This document shows positions 15,797 to 24,156 of a stretch of DNA of 64,000 bases, piece by piece. Position 1 is the first letter of the stretch. Every line of letters starts with the position of its first letter. A model generated the notes under the pieces. That model was not told where the DNA came from and searched no databases. It was given only the letters and a program-made list of their open reading frames with translations. Both the position numbers and the translations under genes were made by a program. Origin of the DNA: Anaerobacillus alkalidiazotrophicus (GTDB lineage: Bacteria; Bacillota; Bacilli; Bacillales_H; Anaerobacillaceae); contig NZ_MLQS01000019.1 of NCBI RefSeq assembly GCF_001866055.1, positions 1 through 64,000 on the forward strand. Reading direction: 5' to 3'.

Positions 15797-17655
15797 TGCA
15801 AAAAAAGAACGAGAAAGATCAACGTACTCCTTCACAGTCAAGTGGGCCAAAGGCTTTTGGACCTGGTCCGTTCATCCCGAGTGAAAAACCAAAAAATTTC
15901 AAAAAAACCTTTTGGCGTTTACTGAAATACCTTAACCCTAGGAAAAAAATGTTGATCATTGTGGTTATAGCTAGTTTATTAGCTACATTATTTAACGTGA
16001 TAAGCCCAAAGCTATTAGGAGATGCGACCTCTTCTATTTTTGAAAGTTTTATAGCTGGTAGTGGAGTTGATTTTGATTTTCTAGGGAATCTACTTCTCAT
16101 CCTGATTCTGCTTTATACTTCTTCATCGATTTTTTCCTGGCTGCAGCATTATCTGATTGCTGGAGTATCTCAAATGACGATTGCTGAATTAAGGCAAGAA
16201 GTGAATGAAAAACTGTCGCGTTTACCGCTTCGTTATTTAGATAAGCATGCACATGGAGATGTTTTAAGTAGAGCGGTTAATGATATTGATAATATTCAAA
16301 CATCCTTACAGCAATCCTTAACTCAAATGATCACTTCAATCTTTACGATCATTGGAGTGATTGTGATGATGCTGATCATCAGTCCGATCATGACCCTCGT
16401 TGTTTTGCTGATGCTCCCGTTAAGCGGACTCATTGTAAAAAAGGTTGTTTCTTTTTCACAGAGACATTTTGTCAATCAACAAAATGAGCTAGGTAGGGTG
16501 AATGGGCATGTGGAAGAAATGTTTAGTGGTCATCAGGTAGTAAAAGCTTTTGGCTATGAACAGGAAGCGATAAAAAAATTTGACGACATTAACGATCGAT
16601 TATACAAAGCGGGGTGGAAGGCTCAATTTGTTTCCGGGATTATGATGCCGCTGATGTCTTTTGTTGGGAATCTCGGCTTCGTGATGATTAGTATTGTCGG
16701 CGGGCTGTTCGTGATAAATGGTAATCTTCGTATTGGTGATGTGCAAGCGTTTATTCAATATTCTCAGCAATTTTCCCATCCGATGGCCCATTTAGCTGGC
16801 ATTGCTAACCTTATCCAATCGGCGATAGCCTCTGCGGAACGTATCTTTGCATTACTAGATGAGGAAGAGGAGAAGAAAGAACAGGCTGCTGAAGTGGAAT
16901 TAACGAAGCTTCAAGGCCATGTTTCGATAAGAAATGTCAGCTTTAGTTATGATAAGAAAACACCTATTCTTAAAAATATGAGTCTTGATGTCAAAGAAGG
17001 CGATACAGTTGCTATTGTTGGTCCAACAGGGGCAGGGAAAACGACGATTATCAATCTGCTTATGCGTTTTTATGAATTAGACCGTGGGTCGATTCATATT
17101 GATGGGATCAACCTAGAACAATTTTCTCGTGAACAGGTACGTAGCATGATAGCGATGGTATTACAGGATACATGGTTATTTAATGGAACGATTCGAGATA
17201 ATATTGCGTATGGACGAGAAGGGGTCACTAAAGAAGAAGTGATAGCAGCAGCTAAAAGCGCTTTTGCTGATGATTTTATCCGTACGTTACCTGACGGCTA
17301 TGACACGGTCTTGGGTGAGGATGCTTCGAATATTTCACAAGGACAAAAACAGCTGCTTACGATTGCAAGAGCGATTATATCGAATCCAAAAATATTAATT
17401 TTAGACGAAGCGACTAGTAGTGTAGACACGAGGACAGAAAAGAATATTCAAAAAGCGATGAAAAAGCTAATGGAAGGTCGCACAAGCTTTGTGATCGCAC
17501 ATCGTCTTTCCACTATTCAAGATGCCGATGTCATATTAGTGATGAATCAAGGTGAGATATTAGAAAAGGGGACACATCATGAGCTCCTTAATAAAAATGG
17601 CTTTTATGCAGAGTTATACTATAGCCAGTTTTCAAAGAAGGCAGAAGTTAGTTGA
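15793..17655 (+). CDS. Heterodimeric ABC multidrug exporter, catalytic subunit
   Basis: 620 residues with a proline-rich N-terminal extension (about 1-30), six membrane helices, and an ATPase domain. Walker A is GPTGAGKTT, Walker B is ILILDEATSSVD with the catalytic Glu, and the switch is AHRLSTI with His. The signature is the relaxed ISQGQKQ, which completes the partner's site. It pairs with the preceding gene, to which it is translationally coupled, and is presumably controlled by the MarR protein. The substrate is unknown. Confidence 0.86.
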   Translation: MMQKKNEKDQRTPSQSSGPKAFGPGPFIPSEKPKNFKKTFWRLLKYLNPRKKMLIIVVIASLLATLFNVISPKLLGDATSSIFESFIAGSGVDFDFLGNLLLILILLYTSSSIFSWLQHYLIAGVSQMTIAELRQEVNEKLSRLPLRYLDKHAHGDVLSRAVNDIDNIQTSLQQSLTQMITSIFTIIGVIVMMLIISPIMTLVVLLMLPLSGLIVKKVVSFSQRHFVNQQNELGRVNGHVEEMFSGHQVVKAFGYEQEAIKKFDDINDRLYKAGWKAQFVSGIMMPLMSFVGNLGFVMISIVGGLFVINGNLRIGDVQAFIQYSQQFSHPMAHLAGIANLIQSAIASAERIFALLDEEEEKKEQAAEVELTKLQGHVSIRNVSFSYDKKTPILKNMSLDVKEGDTVAIVGPTGAGKTTIINLLMRFYELDRGSIHIDGINLEQFSREQVRSMIAMVLQDTWLFNGTIRDNIAYGREGVTKEEVIAAAKSAFADDFIRTLPDGYDTVLGEDASNISQGQKQLLTIARAIISNPKILILDEATSSVDTRTEKNIQKAMKKLMEGRTSFVIAHRLSTIQDADVILVMNQGEILEKGTHHELLNKNGFYAELYYSQFSKKAEVS

Positions 17656-17699
17656 TGTATGTGATATTTGAGCTAATTAAGTGGATATGCGTGAAACAA

Positions 17700-17729
17700 A
17701 GGGACAGTATACTGTTCCTGTTTTTTTAT
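17700..17729 (+). terminator. Rho-independent terminator after the exporter genes
   Basis: GGGACAGT and ACTGTTCC pair closely around a two- to three-base loop and are followed by TGTTTTTTTATA. Confidence 0.75.
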
Positions 17730-17812
17730 ACTCACATAATGGGAAATAGTGGTAAACTATAGGTGGGTTTTAAGAAGCGGTTTTTCCACACAATTTGGAG
17801 GGGGAGAAATAA

Positions 17813-17989
17813 ATGAAGTATTTCATATACGGTACAATAGGCTTGGTCTTACTATTTATTGTTCTAAATATATTAAATTTTGATGGTTTTGCTATTATTA
17901 TTGGATTTTTTGAGTGGGCAACTCGTTATGTACTTCCTTGGATAGCGTTGTATTGGTTTGTTCAATTTGTTAAAAGTAAAAAAGAATAG
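17813..17989 (+). CDS. Small membrane protein, two helices
   Basis: 58 residues starting MKYFIYGTIGLVLLFIVL and ending FVKSKKE. GGAGGGGGAGA gives a strong ribosome site. Two hydrophobic segments (about 5-22 and 26-50) and a basic end indicate an inner-membrane protein. No family is recognised. The next gene follows after 38 bases. Confidence 0.6.
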   Translation: MKYFIYGTIGLVLLFIVLNILNFDGFAIIIGFFEWATRYVLPWIALYWFVQFVKSKKE

Positions 17990-18027
17990 CCATCTACTAT
18001 TCAAAAGTCTCTGAAAGGACTGAATAC

Positions 18028-18759
18028 ATGATGAATAAGCAGTCTATCGAAAATATGAATGCAAATCGATTTGTAGAAGTATTGAAAGAGCACAAGAGTG
18101 AAGCAGATATTGAAAAAATGAAAAGGTACTATAAAGGCTCTGATTCTAGTACGTTATGGTTAGGATTACACATGCGTACCGTTTTTCAGGCTGCTAAGGA
18201 CTTTATGAACATGTCTTTAAATGAAATCGAAAAGTTATTGGAAAGCCCTTATTATGAAGTAAGAATGGGTGCAGTGAGTATTATGGATTTTCAAACTAAA
18301 AGTAAGAAGACGACAAATGACGAGAGGAAAGCATTATTTGAATTATATATTGAGAGACATGATCGAATCGATAATTGGGATTTTGTAGATCGGGCAGCTC
18401 CTTCAGTAGTTGGTAATTATTTAAAGGATAAATCTAAGGAGATTTTGTATGAGTTGGTGCGTTCAGAAAATATTTGGGAGCGAAGAACCGCCATTGTCAG
18501 TACTTTTGCATTTATAAAAAATGGAGATGTAGAAGATACATTTCGAATTGCTGAATTATTAGTGGACGATAAAGAAGAATTAATTAACAAATCTGTTGGA
18601 ACTTTTTTACGTGAAGCTGGTAAGAAAGATGAAGATCGACTAAAGCAATTTTTGGACAAATATGCAACAACAATGCCAAGAGTCACTTTACGATATGCGA
18701 TTGAAAAATTAGATAAAAGCACGAAAAAGCATTATATGACTTTAGGCAAATCAGAATGA
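18028..18759 (+). CDS. DNA alkylation repair protein, AlkD-like HEAT repeat
   Basis: 243 residues, all helical. DRIDNWDFVDRAAPSVVGNY (about 111-130) carries the Trp and Asp pattern of the AlkD active site, followed by NIWERRTAIVSTFAFI and VGTFLREAGKKD, all typical of the DNA alkylation repair family (PF08713). Members remove alkylated purines by flipping them into a HEAT-repeat groove; some paralogues are inactive. It stands alone before a terminator. Confidence 0.8.
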   Translation: MMNKQSIENMNANRFVEVLKEHKSEADIEKMKRYYKGSDSSTLWLGLHMRTVFQAAKDFMNMSLNEIEKLLESPYYEVRMGAVSIMDFQTKSKKTTNDERKALFELYIERHDRIDNWDFVDRAAPSVVGNYLKDKSKEILYELVRSENIWERRTAIVSTFAFIKNGDVEDTFRIAELLVDDKEELINKSVGTFLREAGKKDEDRLKQFLDKYATTMPRVTLRYAIEKLDKSTKKHYMTLGKSE

Positions 18760-18797
18760 TAGATAAAGTTTCCCTTCCAAAATCTATAATTATAGTA

Positions 18798-18838
18798 TGA
18801 GGTCACTCCGAAGAGCTTTTGTTCAGTGGCCTCTTTTC
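18798..18838 (+). terminator. Rho-independent terminator
   Basis: GAGGTCACT and AGTGGCCTC pair around a loop of about 15 bases and are followed by TTTTCCTTTT. Confidence 0.65.
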
Positions 18839-18855
18839 CTTTTGTGGCACATTTT

Positions 18856-19076
18856 ATTTATCCCACTCTTAAGGGGCAAGTAAGACCCCCACCTCAAAAC
18901 TTTAAGAAAATCGAGAAGTTTAGGTGGGGGATAAACTGCCCCTAAAAGTCCGATATAGAATAACTTTCATCAGTGATAGCTGATGATTAGTTATTCTTAT
19001 GCCTGTGGTATAAGTTGAACTAACAATCAGTGGGGGATGAAGGAAAACCCCCACTGATTGAAGTTCAGCTTTATTA
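18856..19076 (+). repeat. Repeat family B, full copy 1: three-hairpin element
   Basis: About 220 bases with three stems in order. Module 1: GGGGCA...CCCCCACCT paired with AGGTGGGGG...TGCCCC. Module 2: AGAATAACTTTCATCAG paired with CTGATGATTAGTTATTCT. Module 3: AATCAGTGGGGG paired with CCCCCACTGATT, enclosed by AAGTTGAACT/AGTTCAGCTT. Full copies also lie at 56428 and 57060, one is cut by the window end, and partial copies lie at 41646, 48480, 49250 and 55016. All run in the same orientation. Confidence 0.8.
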
Positions 19077-19131
19077 GATAAAAAGGACTCGTTACACCCA
19101 AAATAAAGGCTAATATTTTCCAATAACCCCC

Positions 19132-19190
19132 TTGCTAAAATTTCCCCGCATCGTTATAATATAAATATACACTACATTACATCGGTAATG
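19132..19190 (+). promoter_or_regulatory. Promoter and operator of the GntR/ABC operon
   Basis: TTGCTA (19132-19137) and TATAAT (19155-19160) are 17 bases apart. Downstream, CATTAC-ATCG-GTAATG (19175-19190) is a perfect inverted repeat around the expected start of transcription, the usual position for self-repression by a YtrA-type regulator. Confidence 0.65.
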
Positions 19191-19228
19191 CACTATGTCG
19201 GCAATCCTCGTAAGGAGGTGGGAATGAA

Positions 19229-19612
19229 ATGGTTGTTAATCCAAATAGCAATAAGCCTATATATGTCCAAATAGCTGAATGGCTAGAAACAGAAATATTG
19301 TCAGGGAACATCAATAGTGACGAAAAGATATATTCGCAGTATCAATTAGCAGAGATATTTACGATTAATCCAGCCACTGCTGCAAAGGGGTTAAATATAT
19401 TGGTTGATCAAAAAATCCTTTATAAAAAGCGAGGGTTGGGTATGTTTGTATCTGAAAATGCAAAAGAAATGGTACTTATGAAGCGAAAAAGTGAGACGTT
19501 ACAACAAATGATAGAGGATCTAGTTTCTGAAGCTCAGCGTTTAGCTGTTTCAGAGGCTGAATTAATTGAGATGATTAAATCGGTAAAGAAGGAAGAGGAG
19601 GGAAGGTTATGA
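19229..19612 (+). CDS. GntR family regulator, YtrA subfamily
   Basis: 127 residues: an N-terminal winged helix (about 10-75, with PIYVQIAEWLETEILSG and the recognition part QYQLAEIFTINPATAAKGLN) and a short helical dimerisation tail, without a ligand domain. That is the YtrA form, which controls ABC operons. AAGGAGGTG lies nine bases before the ATG. It overlaps the ATPase gene by four bases. In Bacillus subtilis the related operon responds to cell-wall antibiotics. Confidence 0.85.
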   Translation: MVVNPNSNKPIYVQIAEWLETEILSGNINSDEKIYSQYQLAEIFTINPATAAKGLNILVDQKILYKKRGLGMFVSENAKEMVLMKRKSETLQQMIEDLVSEAQRLAVSEAELIEMIKSVKKEEEGRL

Positions 19613-20511
19613 ATGTCATAGTGGCAAGAGAGCTATCGAAGCAATACGGCAGTGTGAAAGCAATCAATAACATCAGTTTCACCATTGAAGAAAATAAAAT
19701 AACTGGACTTATCGGAAGGAATGGAGCTGGGAAAACTACGTTACTAAAAATAATGGCAGGGTATTTACGTGAAACATCAGGGGAAGTACGTGTTTTTAAT
19801 GAAGAGCCATTTAATCATTTAAAAGTGGCATCCAATATGGTATTTGTAGATGAACAAATGACGTTTCCTGAAGCATTAAGTCTTGCGGATATTTTAGAGG
19901 CTGCAGAAGCTTTTTATGAAAATTGGGATCAGGAACTAGCTCAACGATTGTTTGAGTATTTTTCCTTTACAAAAAAACAATATCACAGCCACCTTTCCAA
20001 AGGAATGAGAAGTACATTTAACATGATTATCGGTTTAGCTGCGCGTTGTCCATTAACAATTATGGATGAACCAACATCAGGAATGGACTCATCGGTTCGG
20101 AAGGATTTTTATCGCGCTTTATTAAAAGATTATATGGAATGGCCCCGAACCATTATTTTATCAAGTCATCTATTAAACGAAGTTGAAGATATTCTTGAGG
20201 ATATGATACTCGTAAAGGAAGGAGAAATTGCCCTTCATAAGTCAATGGCAGAAGTGAAGGAATATGCAATTGGTCTGAGGGGTAATACAGAGAAGGTCAA
20301 TGGGTTTACGCTAGGTAAAGGCGTGCTCCACCAACGTTCTATCGGCGTAAATACTTCCTATGTCGTTGTGGAAAATGTTTTTTCAAATCAAGTAGTACAA
20401 AACATTAGAAATGCAGGAATTGAAGTCACACCAGTATCTTCAGATGACTTATGTGTGTACTTAACGAATTCGACGAAGGGAGGGATTGACGATGTATTTA
20501 ACCGAAGCTAA
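19609..20511 (+). CDS. ABC transporter ATP-binding protein, YtrB-like
   Basis: 300 residues. Walker A is GRNGAGKTT, the signature is the relaxed HLSKGMRS, and Walker B is LTIMDEPTSGMD with a following SSHLL switch. The C-terminal 80 residues are a variable extension. It belongs with the GntR regulator upstream and the membrane proteins downstream, with overlaps at both ends, so the four genes form one operon. Confidence 0.85.
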   Translation: MNVIVARELSKQYGSVKAINNISFTIEENKITGLIGRNGAGKTTLLKIMAGYLRETSGEVRVFNEEPFNHLKVASNMVFVDEQMTFPEALSLADILEAAEAFYENWDQELAQRLFEYFSFTKKQYHSHLSKGMRSTFNMIIGLAARCPLTIMDEPTSGMDSSVRKDFYRALLKDYMEWPRTIILSSHLLNEVEDILEDMILVKEGEIALHKSMAEVKEYAIGLRGNTEKVNGFTLGKGVLHQRSIGVNTSYVVVENVFSNQVVQNIRNAGIEVTPVSSDDLCVYLTNSTKGGIDDVFNRS

Positions 20512-21226
20512 TGTAGCTGACATTACGAAAAAACAATATAAATACAAAATGAATGCCTATTTAAATGCTTTAACAGCAATGATAGCCGTACAAATTGCAG
20601 CTCTTTCCTTGTCGTTGATGGGAGTTGGAAGTATGGGAGCGCATTCTGAAAATATTTCCTTATCGGCAAAGCTGTTTTCATCCAATTTAGTTATTGGTTT
20701 TACGATGATCTGGGGCCTCTATATTGGTGTGACAATGACCACAAGGGTATATCGTAACTGTGATTTTACGTTTGTGACAAACCGATTGACAAGTAACGTA
20801 TCCAATATTCTGTTTTTAATCACAGCAAGTGTGATTGGCGGAGTAACCTCTATGTTATCCGGAATGCTGTTAAGGGTAGGGATGTATTTTTATTACGACC
20901 ATCAATTTATTATTAATGAAGTTATTACGCTCGGACAATTATTCAATGGAACCTTCGTCGCAATTTTGTATATTTTACTCCTTGCATCTGTTGGATATTT
21001 TGTTGGTACGTTATCTCAACTTCATAGTATGATCAAAATTGTACTACCAATATTGATTTTTGGAGGATTGTTTTTGGGTGCGGGGAACGATGGAATTGCT
21101 GCAGCTGCCATTCAATTTTATATTGGGGAAACAACACTTTACCTATTTATATTAAAGGTGATCTTAACTAGCATTGCATTATTTATTGCATCACTATTCG
21201 TTTCTAACCGATTGGAGGTGCGCTAA
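20492..21226 (+). CDS. ABC transporter permease of the YtrA-type operon
   Basis: About 244 residues with roughly six hydrophobic segments. The ATG at 20492 is preferred over the in-frame TTG at 20486 because AGGGAGG is then about seven bases away. It overlaps the ATPase gene by 20 bases. The protein lacks an ATPase motif and most likely forms the membrane channel of the transporter. Confidence 0.75.
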   Translation: MYLTEANVADITKKQYKYKMNAYLNALTAMIAVQIAALSLSLMGVGSMGAHSENISLSAKLFSSNLVIGFTMIWGLYIGVTMTTRVYRNCDFTFVTNRLTSNVSNILFLITASVIGGVTSMLSGMLLRVGMYFYYDHQFIINEVITLGQLFNGTFVAILYILLLASVGYFVGTLSQLHSMIKIVLPILIFGGLFLGAGNDGIAAAAIQFYIGETTLYLFILKVILTSIALFIASLFVSNRLEVR

Positions 21227-21922
21227 ATGAGCTTACTTTTACCACTGTTAGTCGTTTTGTTGATCGCAATCTTGTTTTCTTTTAATGGAAAAAGTCGAAT
21301 ATTCAATGGTCCTATCATGTACAAAAAGAGAGCGAAGTATATATTAATCATGTATTCTAGTATTTTACTCCTCTCTACCGTGTTGTTTTATTTATTACAA
21401 GCACAATTGGTAACGATAAACAGGGAAGATAATCAAGAGATGATTTATGAAATTAATAATTATGTACAAGACTTTTATGCAGCGATGAATGATGGGGAAA
21501 CGGAAGCCATTTCCCAACTAGAAAAATGGCAATTTCCGTACACTGGAGATACAATCGAAATTAGTAATAACAACCACCATTTTATTTTAGTGGTAGAAAG
21601 AAAGGAAATTGAGGATGATACCATTGATGTAACGTACCTTACTACAAAAACATTTATCGAAGGTGTGGAATTTACTGATTATTTAAAGCCACCAACAGTA
21701 GAGTTGTCAGGAGGTAGAATCATTATCGGGGAGCCACCACCAGTTACGATAAATGTTGCTAAATTTGATAAGGAGTTTACGATCAATCAATTTTATAAAG
21801 AAAAACGTTGGATGAACGAATGGAGCAGCTCCTTAGGTTTTTCCGCTATTTATATTCAAATTCCGCGTAATGTGGAAGTGATTCAGCAAGAACATCAGTA
21901 TATTGAATATGTTGGTGAATGA
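21227..21922 (+). CDS. Membrane-anchored protein of the YtrA-type operon
   Basis: 231 residues. Two membrane helices near the N-terminus (about 2-19 and 37-60) are followed by an extracytoplasmic domain of about 170 residues rich in beta strands. It starts directly after the permease stop, with GGAGGTG as ribosome site. No named family is recognised. By position it is likely an accessory or substrate-sensing part of the transporter. Confidence 0.6.
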   Translation: MSLLLPLLVVLLIAILFSFNGKSRIFNGPIMYKKRAKYILIMYSSILLLSTVLFYLLQAQLVTINREDNQEMIYEINNYVQDFYAAMNDGETEAISQLEKWQFPYTGDTIEISNNNHHFILVVERKEIEDDTIDVTYLTTKTFIEGVEFTDYLKPPTVELSGGRIIIGEPPPVTINVAKFDKEFTINQFYKEKRWMNEWSSSLGFSAIYIQIPRNVEVIQQEHQYIEYVGE

Positions 21923-21987
21923 CAAATCAACGTAAAATAATTTGAAATTTGTAGTAACGAGTGGCTTCCAATAATAGTAGAGTTATC

Positions 21988-22007
21988 CAACATTAACATT
22001 AATGTTG
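21988..22007. promoter_or_regulatory. Palindrome between the ABC operon and the VOC gene
   Basis: CAACATTA and TAATGTTG are perfect arms around ACAT. TATAAT follows at about 22025 in front of the VOC gene, so the palindrome could be an operator. It could also be a weak terminator for the preceding operon. Confidence 0.35.
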
Positions 22008-22072
22008 AAGTATTACTTTTTGGGATATAATGAATGAGGTTATCAAAATTTTTTCCAAGGAGCTGCTGAAAA

Positions 22073-22495
22073 ATGTCAATCAGTTTAAACCCATATTTGT
22101 GTTTTGCCGGCAACGCGAAAGAAGCGGTACATTTTTACGAGAAAGCACTAGGCGGGAAAGTGATGGGCATCATGACGTTTGGAGATATGCCAACGGATCC
22201 GAATCATCCGTTGACGGATGATATGAAGGATCGTGTTATGCATGCGCATTTGAAGGTTGGGAACACGGATCTCATGTTCTCCGATACGTTCCCAGGCATG
22301 CCTTATCAGCCAGGTGATTCGGTTCAGATTGCCATACATCCTACTGTAGAGGAAAGTGCGAGAGAAATCTTCGCTGCTTTGCAAGATGGTGGGCAAGTTA
22401 TCATGCCACTTCAGAAAACGGATTGGAGCCCCTTATACGGGATCGTAAAAGACAAGTTCGGAGTTACTTTCCAAGTTAATGTCCCAGTGAACTAA
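22073..22495 (+). CDS. VOC family protein, PhnB/glyoxalase-like
   Basis: 140 residues with the pattern NPYLCFAGNAKEAVHFYEKA at the start and HAHLKVGNTDLMFSD in the middle, typical of the PhnB-like branch of the vicinal oxygen chelate fold. AAGGAG precedes the ATG. The reaction is not defined for this branch. The gene appears richer in G and C than its surroundings, which suggests later arrival. It ends in its own terminator and is probably a single-gene unit. Confidence 0.8.
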   Translation: MSISLNPYLCFAGNAKEAVHFYEKALGGKVMGIMTFGDMPTDPNHPLTDDMKDRVMHAHLKVGNTDLMFSDTFPGMPYQPGDSVQIAIHPTVEESAREIFAALQDGGQVIMPLQKTDWSPLYGIVKDKFGVTFQVNVPVN

Positions 22496-22531
22496 CAATA
22501 TTAGCACACAGACATTTGCTCCGACAACAAA

Positions 22532-22566
22532 CAAAGCCTCCTTTTCTTAAATGAAAAGGAGGCTTT
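22532..22566 (+). terminator. Rho-independent terminator
   Basis: AAAGCCTCCTTTTC and GAAAAGGAGGCTTT form a perfect stem around a six-base loop. The symmetric A/T flanks would allow it to work in both directions. Confidence 0.85.
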
Positions 22567-22582
22567 CTAATATAATCAGAAT

Positions 22583-22691
22583 TAATACCTCAACACTAAA
22601 CGGTTTAATGACATAATCATCAGCAACAAGTTCCATCCTTAGAATTTGATCCGAATCATTATTTCTAGCAGAAATCATTATAATCGGTACA
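22583..22691 (-). pseudogene. Response regulator fragment, decayed duplicate of the BceR-type gene
   Basis: These 109 bases align without gaps to 8519-8627, the receiver-domain part of the BceR-type gene, with a handful of substitutions. No start or stop of a gene is present. The following 22694-22787 aligns to 9213-9304, so the piece equals the 8.5-9.3 kb region with 8628-9212 removed. It is a remnant of a second Bce-type locus or of a local duplication. Confidence 0.75.
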
Positions 22692-22789
22692 GGATAGTAG
22701 GAGAATATCTGGTTTTTCGCTGCCAGAAGTTTTTTTGTTTATAGCGACACTGAGATGATTGAATATCGGAAATAAATGAAAAGATTTAG

Positions 22790-22821
22790 TTGACTTTCAC
22801 GCATACGTAAAGGTGTAGAGT
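22790..22821 (+). promoter_or_regulatory. MerR-type promoter with long spacer and dyad
   Basis: TTGACT at 22790-22795 is separated by 19 bases from GTAGAG (or 20 from TAGAGT). The spacer holds a dyad ACTTTCACG...CGTAAAGGT. An over-long spacer with a central dyad is the hallmark of promoters activated by MerR-type proteins, here probably the product of the next gene. Confidence 0.6.
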
Positions 22822-22843
22822 AAAAGTATCAGGAGGTGAACAA

Positions 22844-23611
22844 ATGGAATACACGATACAGAAGCTGGCTCAATTAGCCGGAGTCAGTACGAGGACACTT
22901 CGGTATTATGATGAGATCGGAATTCTGAATCCAGCAAGAATTAACTCGTCAGGATATCGAATTTATGGTCAGAAAGAAGTGGATCGATTACAGCAAATCA
23001 TGTTTTATAAAGAATTAGGGGTAAGTCTAGAAAGTATTAAAAAAATCATTACTTCCCCTTCATACGATGAAACTGAAGCTCTAAAGGAACACCGGGAACA
23101 ACTTCTTGGAAAAAGGAAGCAGTTAGATGTTCTAATTGCCAATGTAGAAAAAACAATTGATTCAATGGAAGGGAGAACAATGATGACAGACAAAGAGAAA
23201 TTTGAAGGTTTTAAGCAGCAGTTGATTGATGAGAACGAGGCAAAATACGGGAAAGAGATTCGTGAAAAATATGGCAATGATATGGTGAACCGGTCTAATG
23301 AAAAACTTAAGAATATGAAAAAAGAAGATTATGACGAGGTTAGCCGTCTTGCCATTGAAGTTCAGGAAACTCTTGAAAAAGCGTTTAAAACTGGAGACCC
23401 ATCGGGCGATAGTGCACAAAAAACGGCGGAGTTGCATAAAAAATGGCTTATGTATTACTGGAGTGAGTACAACAAGGATGCTCACGCTGGTCTAGCTCAA
23501 ATGTATCTAGATGATGAACGGTTTAAAAAGTACTATGAAAAGAAACCAGGGATGACAGAATTTTTAAGAGATGCGATTTTTGTTTATACCGGTACTATGA
23601 AAAAAAACTAA
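22844..23611 (+). CDS. MerR family regulator with TipAS domain (Mta-like)
   Basis: 255 residues. The MerR winged helix (about 3-70: IQKLAQLAGVSTRTLRYYDE) and a coiled coil (about 75-110) are followed by a TipAS antibiotic-binding domain (about 125-250). This is the domain order of Bacillus subtilis Mta, a global activator of multidrug transporter genes. AGGAGGTG precedes the ATG. It sits just upstream of a macrolide resistance unit, though no direct control of that unit is shown. Confidence 0.83.
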   Translation: MEYTIQKLAQLAGVSTRTLRYYDEIGILNPARINSSGYRIYGQKEVDRLQQIMFYKELGVSLESIKKIITSPSYDETEALKEHREQLLGKRKQLDVLIANVEKTIDSMEGRTMMTDKEKFEGFKQQLIDENEAKYGKEIREKYGNDMVNRSNEKLKNMKKEDYDEVSRLAIEVQETLEKAFKTGDPSGDSAQKTAELHKKWLMYYWSEYNKDAHAGLAQMYLDDERFKKYYEKKPGMTEFLRDAIFVYTGTMKKN

Positions 23612-23640
23612 CTAATTTCTTAATAAGAGGAAAGTTATTA

Positions 23641-23669
23641 TTGACTTTCTACTAATATAGTGCTAAGGT
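23641..23669 (+). promoter_or_regulatory. Candidate promoter of the macrolide resistance unit
   Basis: TTGACT and TAAGGT are separated by 17 bases. The -10 is weak, but the position, about 25 bases before the leader peptide's ribosome site, fits. Confidence 0.4.
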
Positions 23670-23713
23670 TTTTATGTCAATTAGTTTAAATTTTAAGGAG
23701 GATTATTAAAAAG

Positions 23714-23755
23714 ATGTTGCCATCCAGAATTCGGTTCCGTACTTTGAACAAGTAA
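23714..23755 (+). CDS. ErmD-like macrolide-sensing leader peptide
   Basis: Encodes MLPSRIRFRTLNK, preceded by AAGGAGG 12 bases upstream. It resembles the ErmDL/ErmK leader MTHSMRLRFPTLNQ, sharing the Arg-X-Arg motif and the TLN end. In such leaders the +X+ motif makes a macrolide-bound ribosome stall. The last codons (TTGAAC) can pair with GTTCAA about 12 bases after the stop, as expected for a switch in which stalling changes RNA folding. The identification is by motif and context, and no larger family match was tested. Confidence 0.65.
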   Translation: MLPSRIRFRTLNK

Positions 23756-23856
23756 TTTCATACGTTCAAAGGCTCTGCTTGTGTATGCAGAGTAAACGGG
23801 ATCAGTCTGTCCTTTTTTAATAATCTTCATTTCGCATAGAGATATGCTATATGTTG

Positions 23857-23885
23857 AAAGGCGGATCGTTCTGCCTTTCTTTTTT
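23857..23885 (+). terminator. Attenuator-type terminator in the resistance leader
   Basis: AAAGGC and GCCTTT pair around about ten bases and are followed by CTTTTTTA. It stands between the leader peptide and the ABC-F gene, so drug-induced stalling could relieve it. Confidence 0.65.
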
Positions 23886-24099
23886 ATACTTTACGTTAAA
23901 CTTCGCTATAGGAAAGCTAAGTCTAAAGCCAGGAGTTGGCGATAAGCTAGGTTTTTTTATGCATATAAATGTGAAAAGTATAAAATAAATGGAGGCTATC
24001 GGCCACAGGTATTCCTTCTTTTCTAGTAAAAGTGGGTTTATTTGGTCAGGCGATTGTACGTTAGGATCTATGATAAGGATTGTTATCATCCGTTTACTC

Positions 24100-24130
24100 A
24101 AAATCACAGGCAGTAGCCTGTGATTTTTTA
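24100..24130 (+). terminator. Second attenuator terminator before the ABC-F gene
   Basis: AAATCACAGGC and GCCTGTGATTT form a strong stem with loop AGTA, ending in TTTTTTATTT, 27 bases before the gene start. Between the two terminators (23886-24099) further stems can form, such as GATAA/TTATC at 24072-24088. No gene was found in that stretch. Confidence 0.75.
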
Positions 24131-24156
24131 TTTGGGTAAATAACGGGAGGTAACGA

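Noticed and set aside
18840..18862. TGGCAC at 18846 as a sigma-54 promoter
   Set aside because: The -12 element (TTGCA/T) is not found at the right distance.
23957..24156. Second possible leader peptide (MHINVKSIK) before the ABC-F gene
   Set aside because: It has no ribosome site and no known stalling motif; kept only as part of the structured leader.
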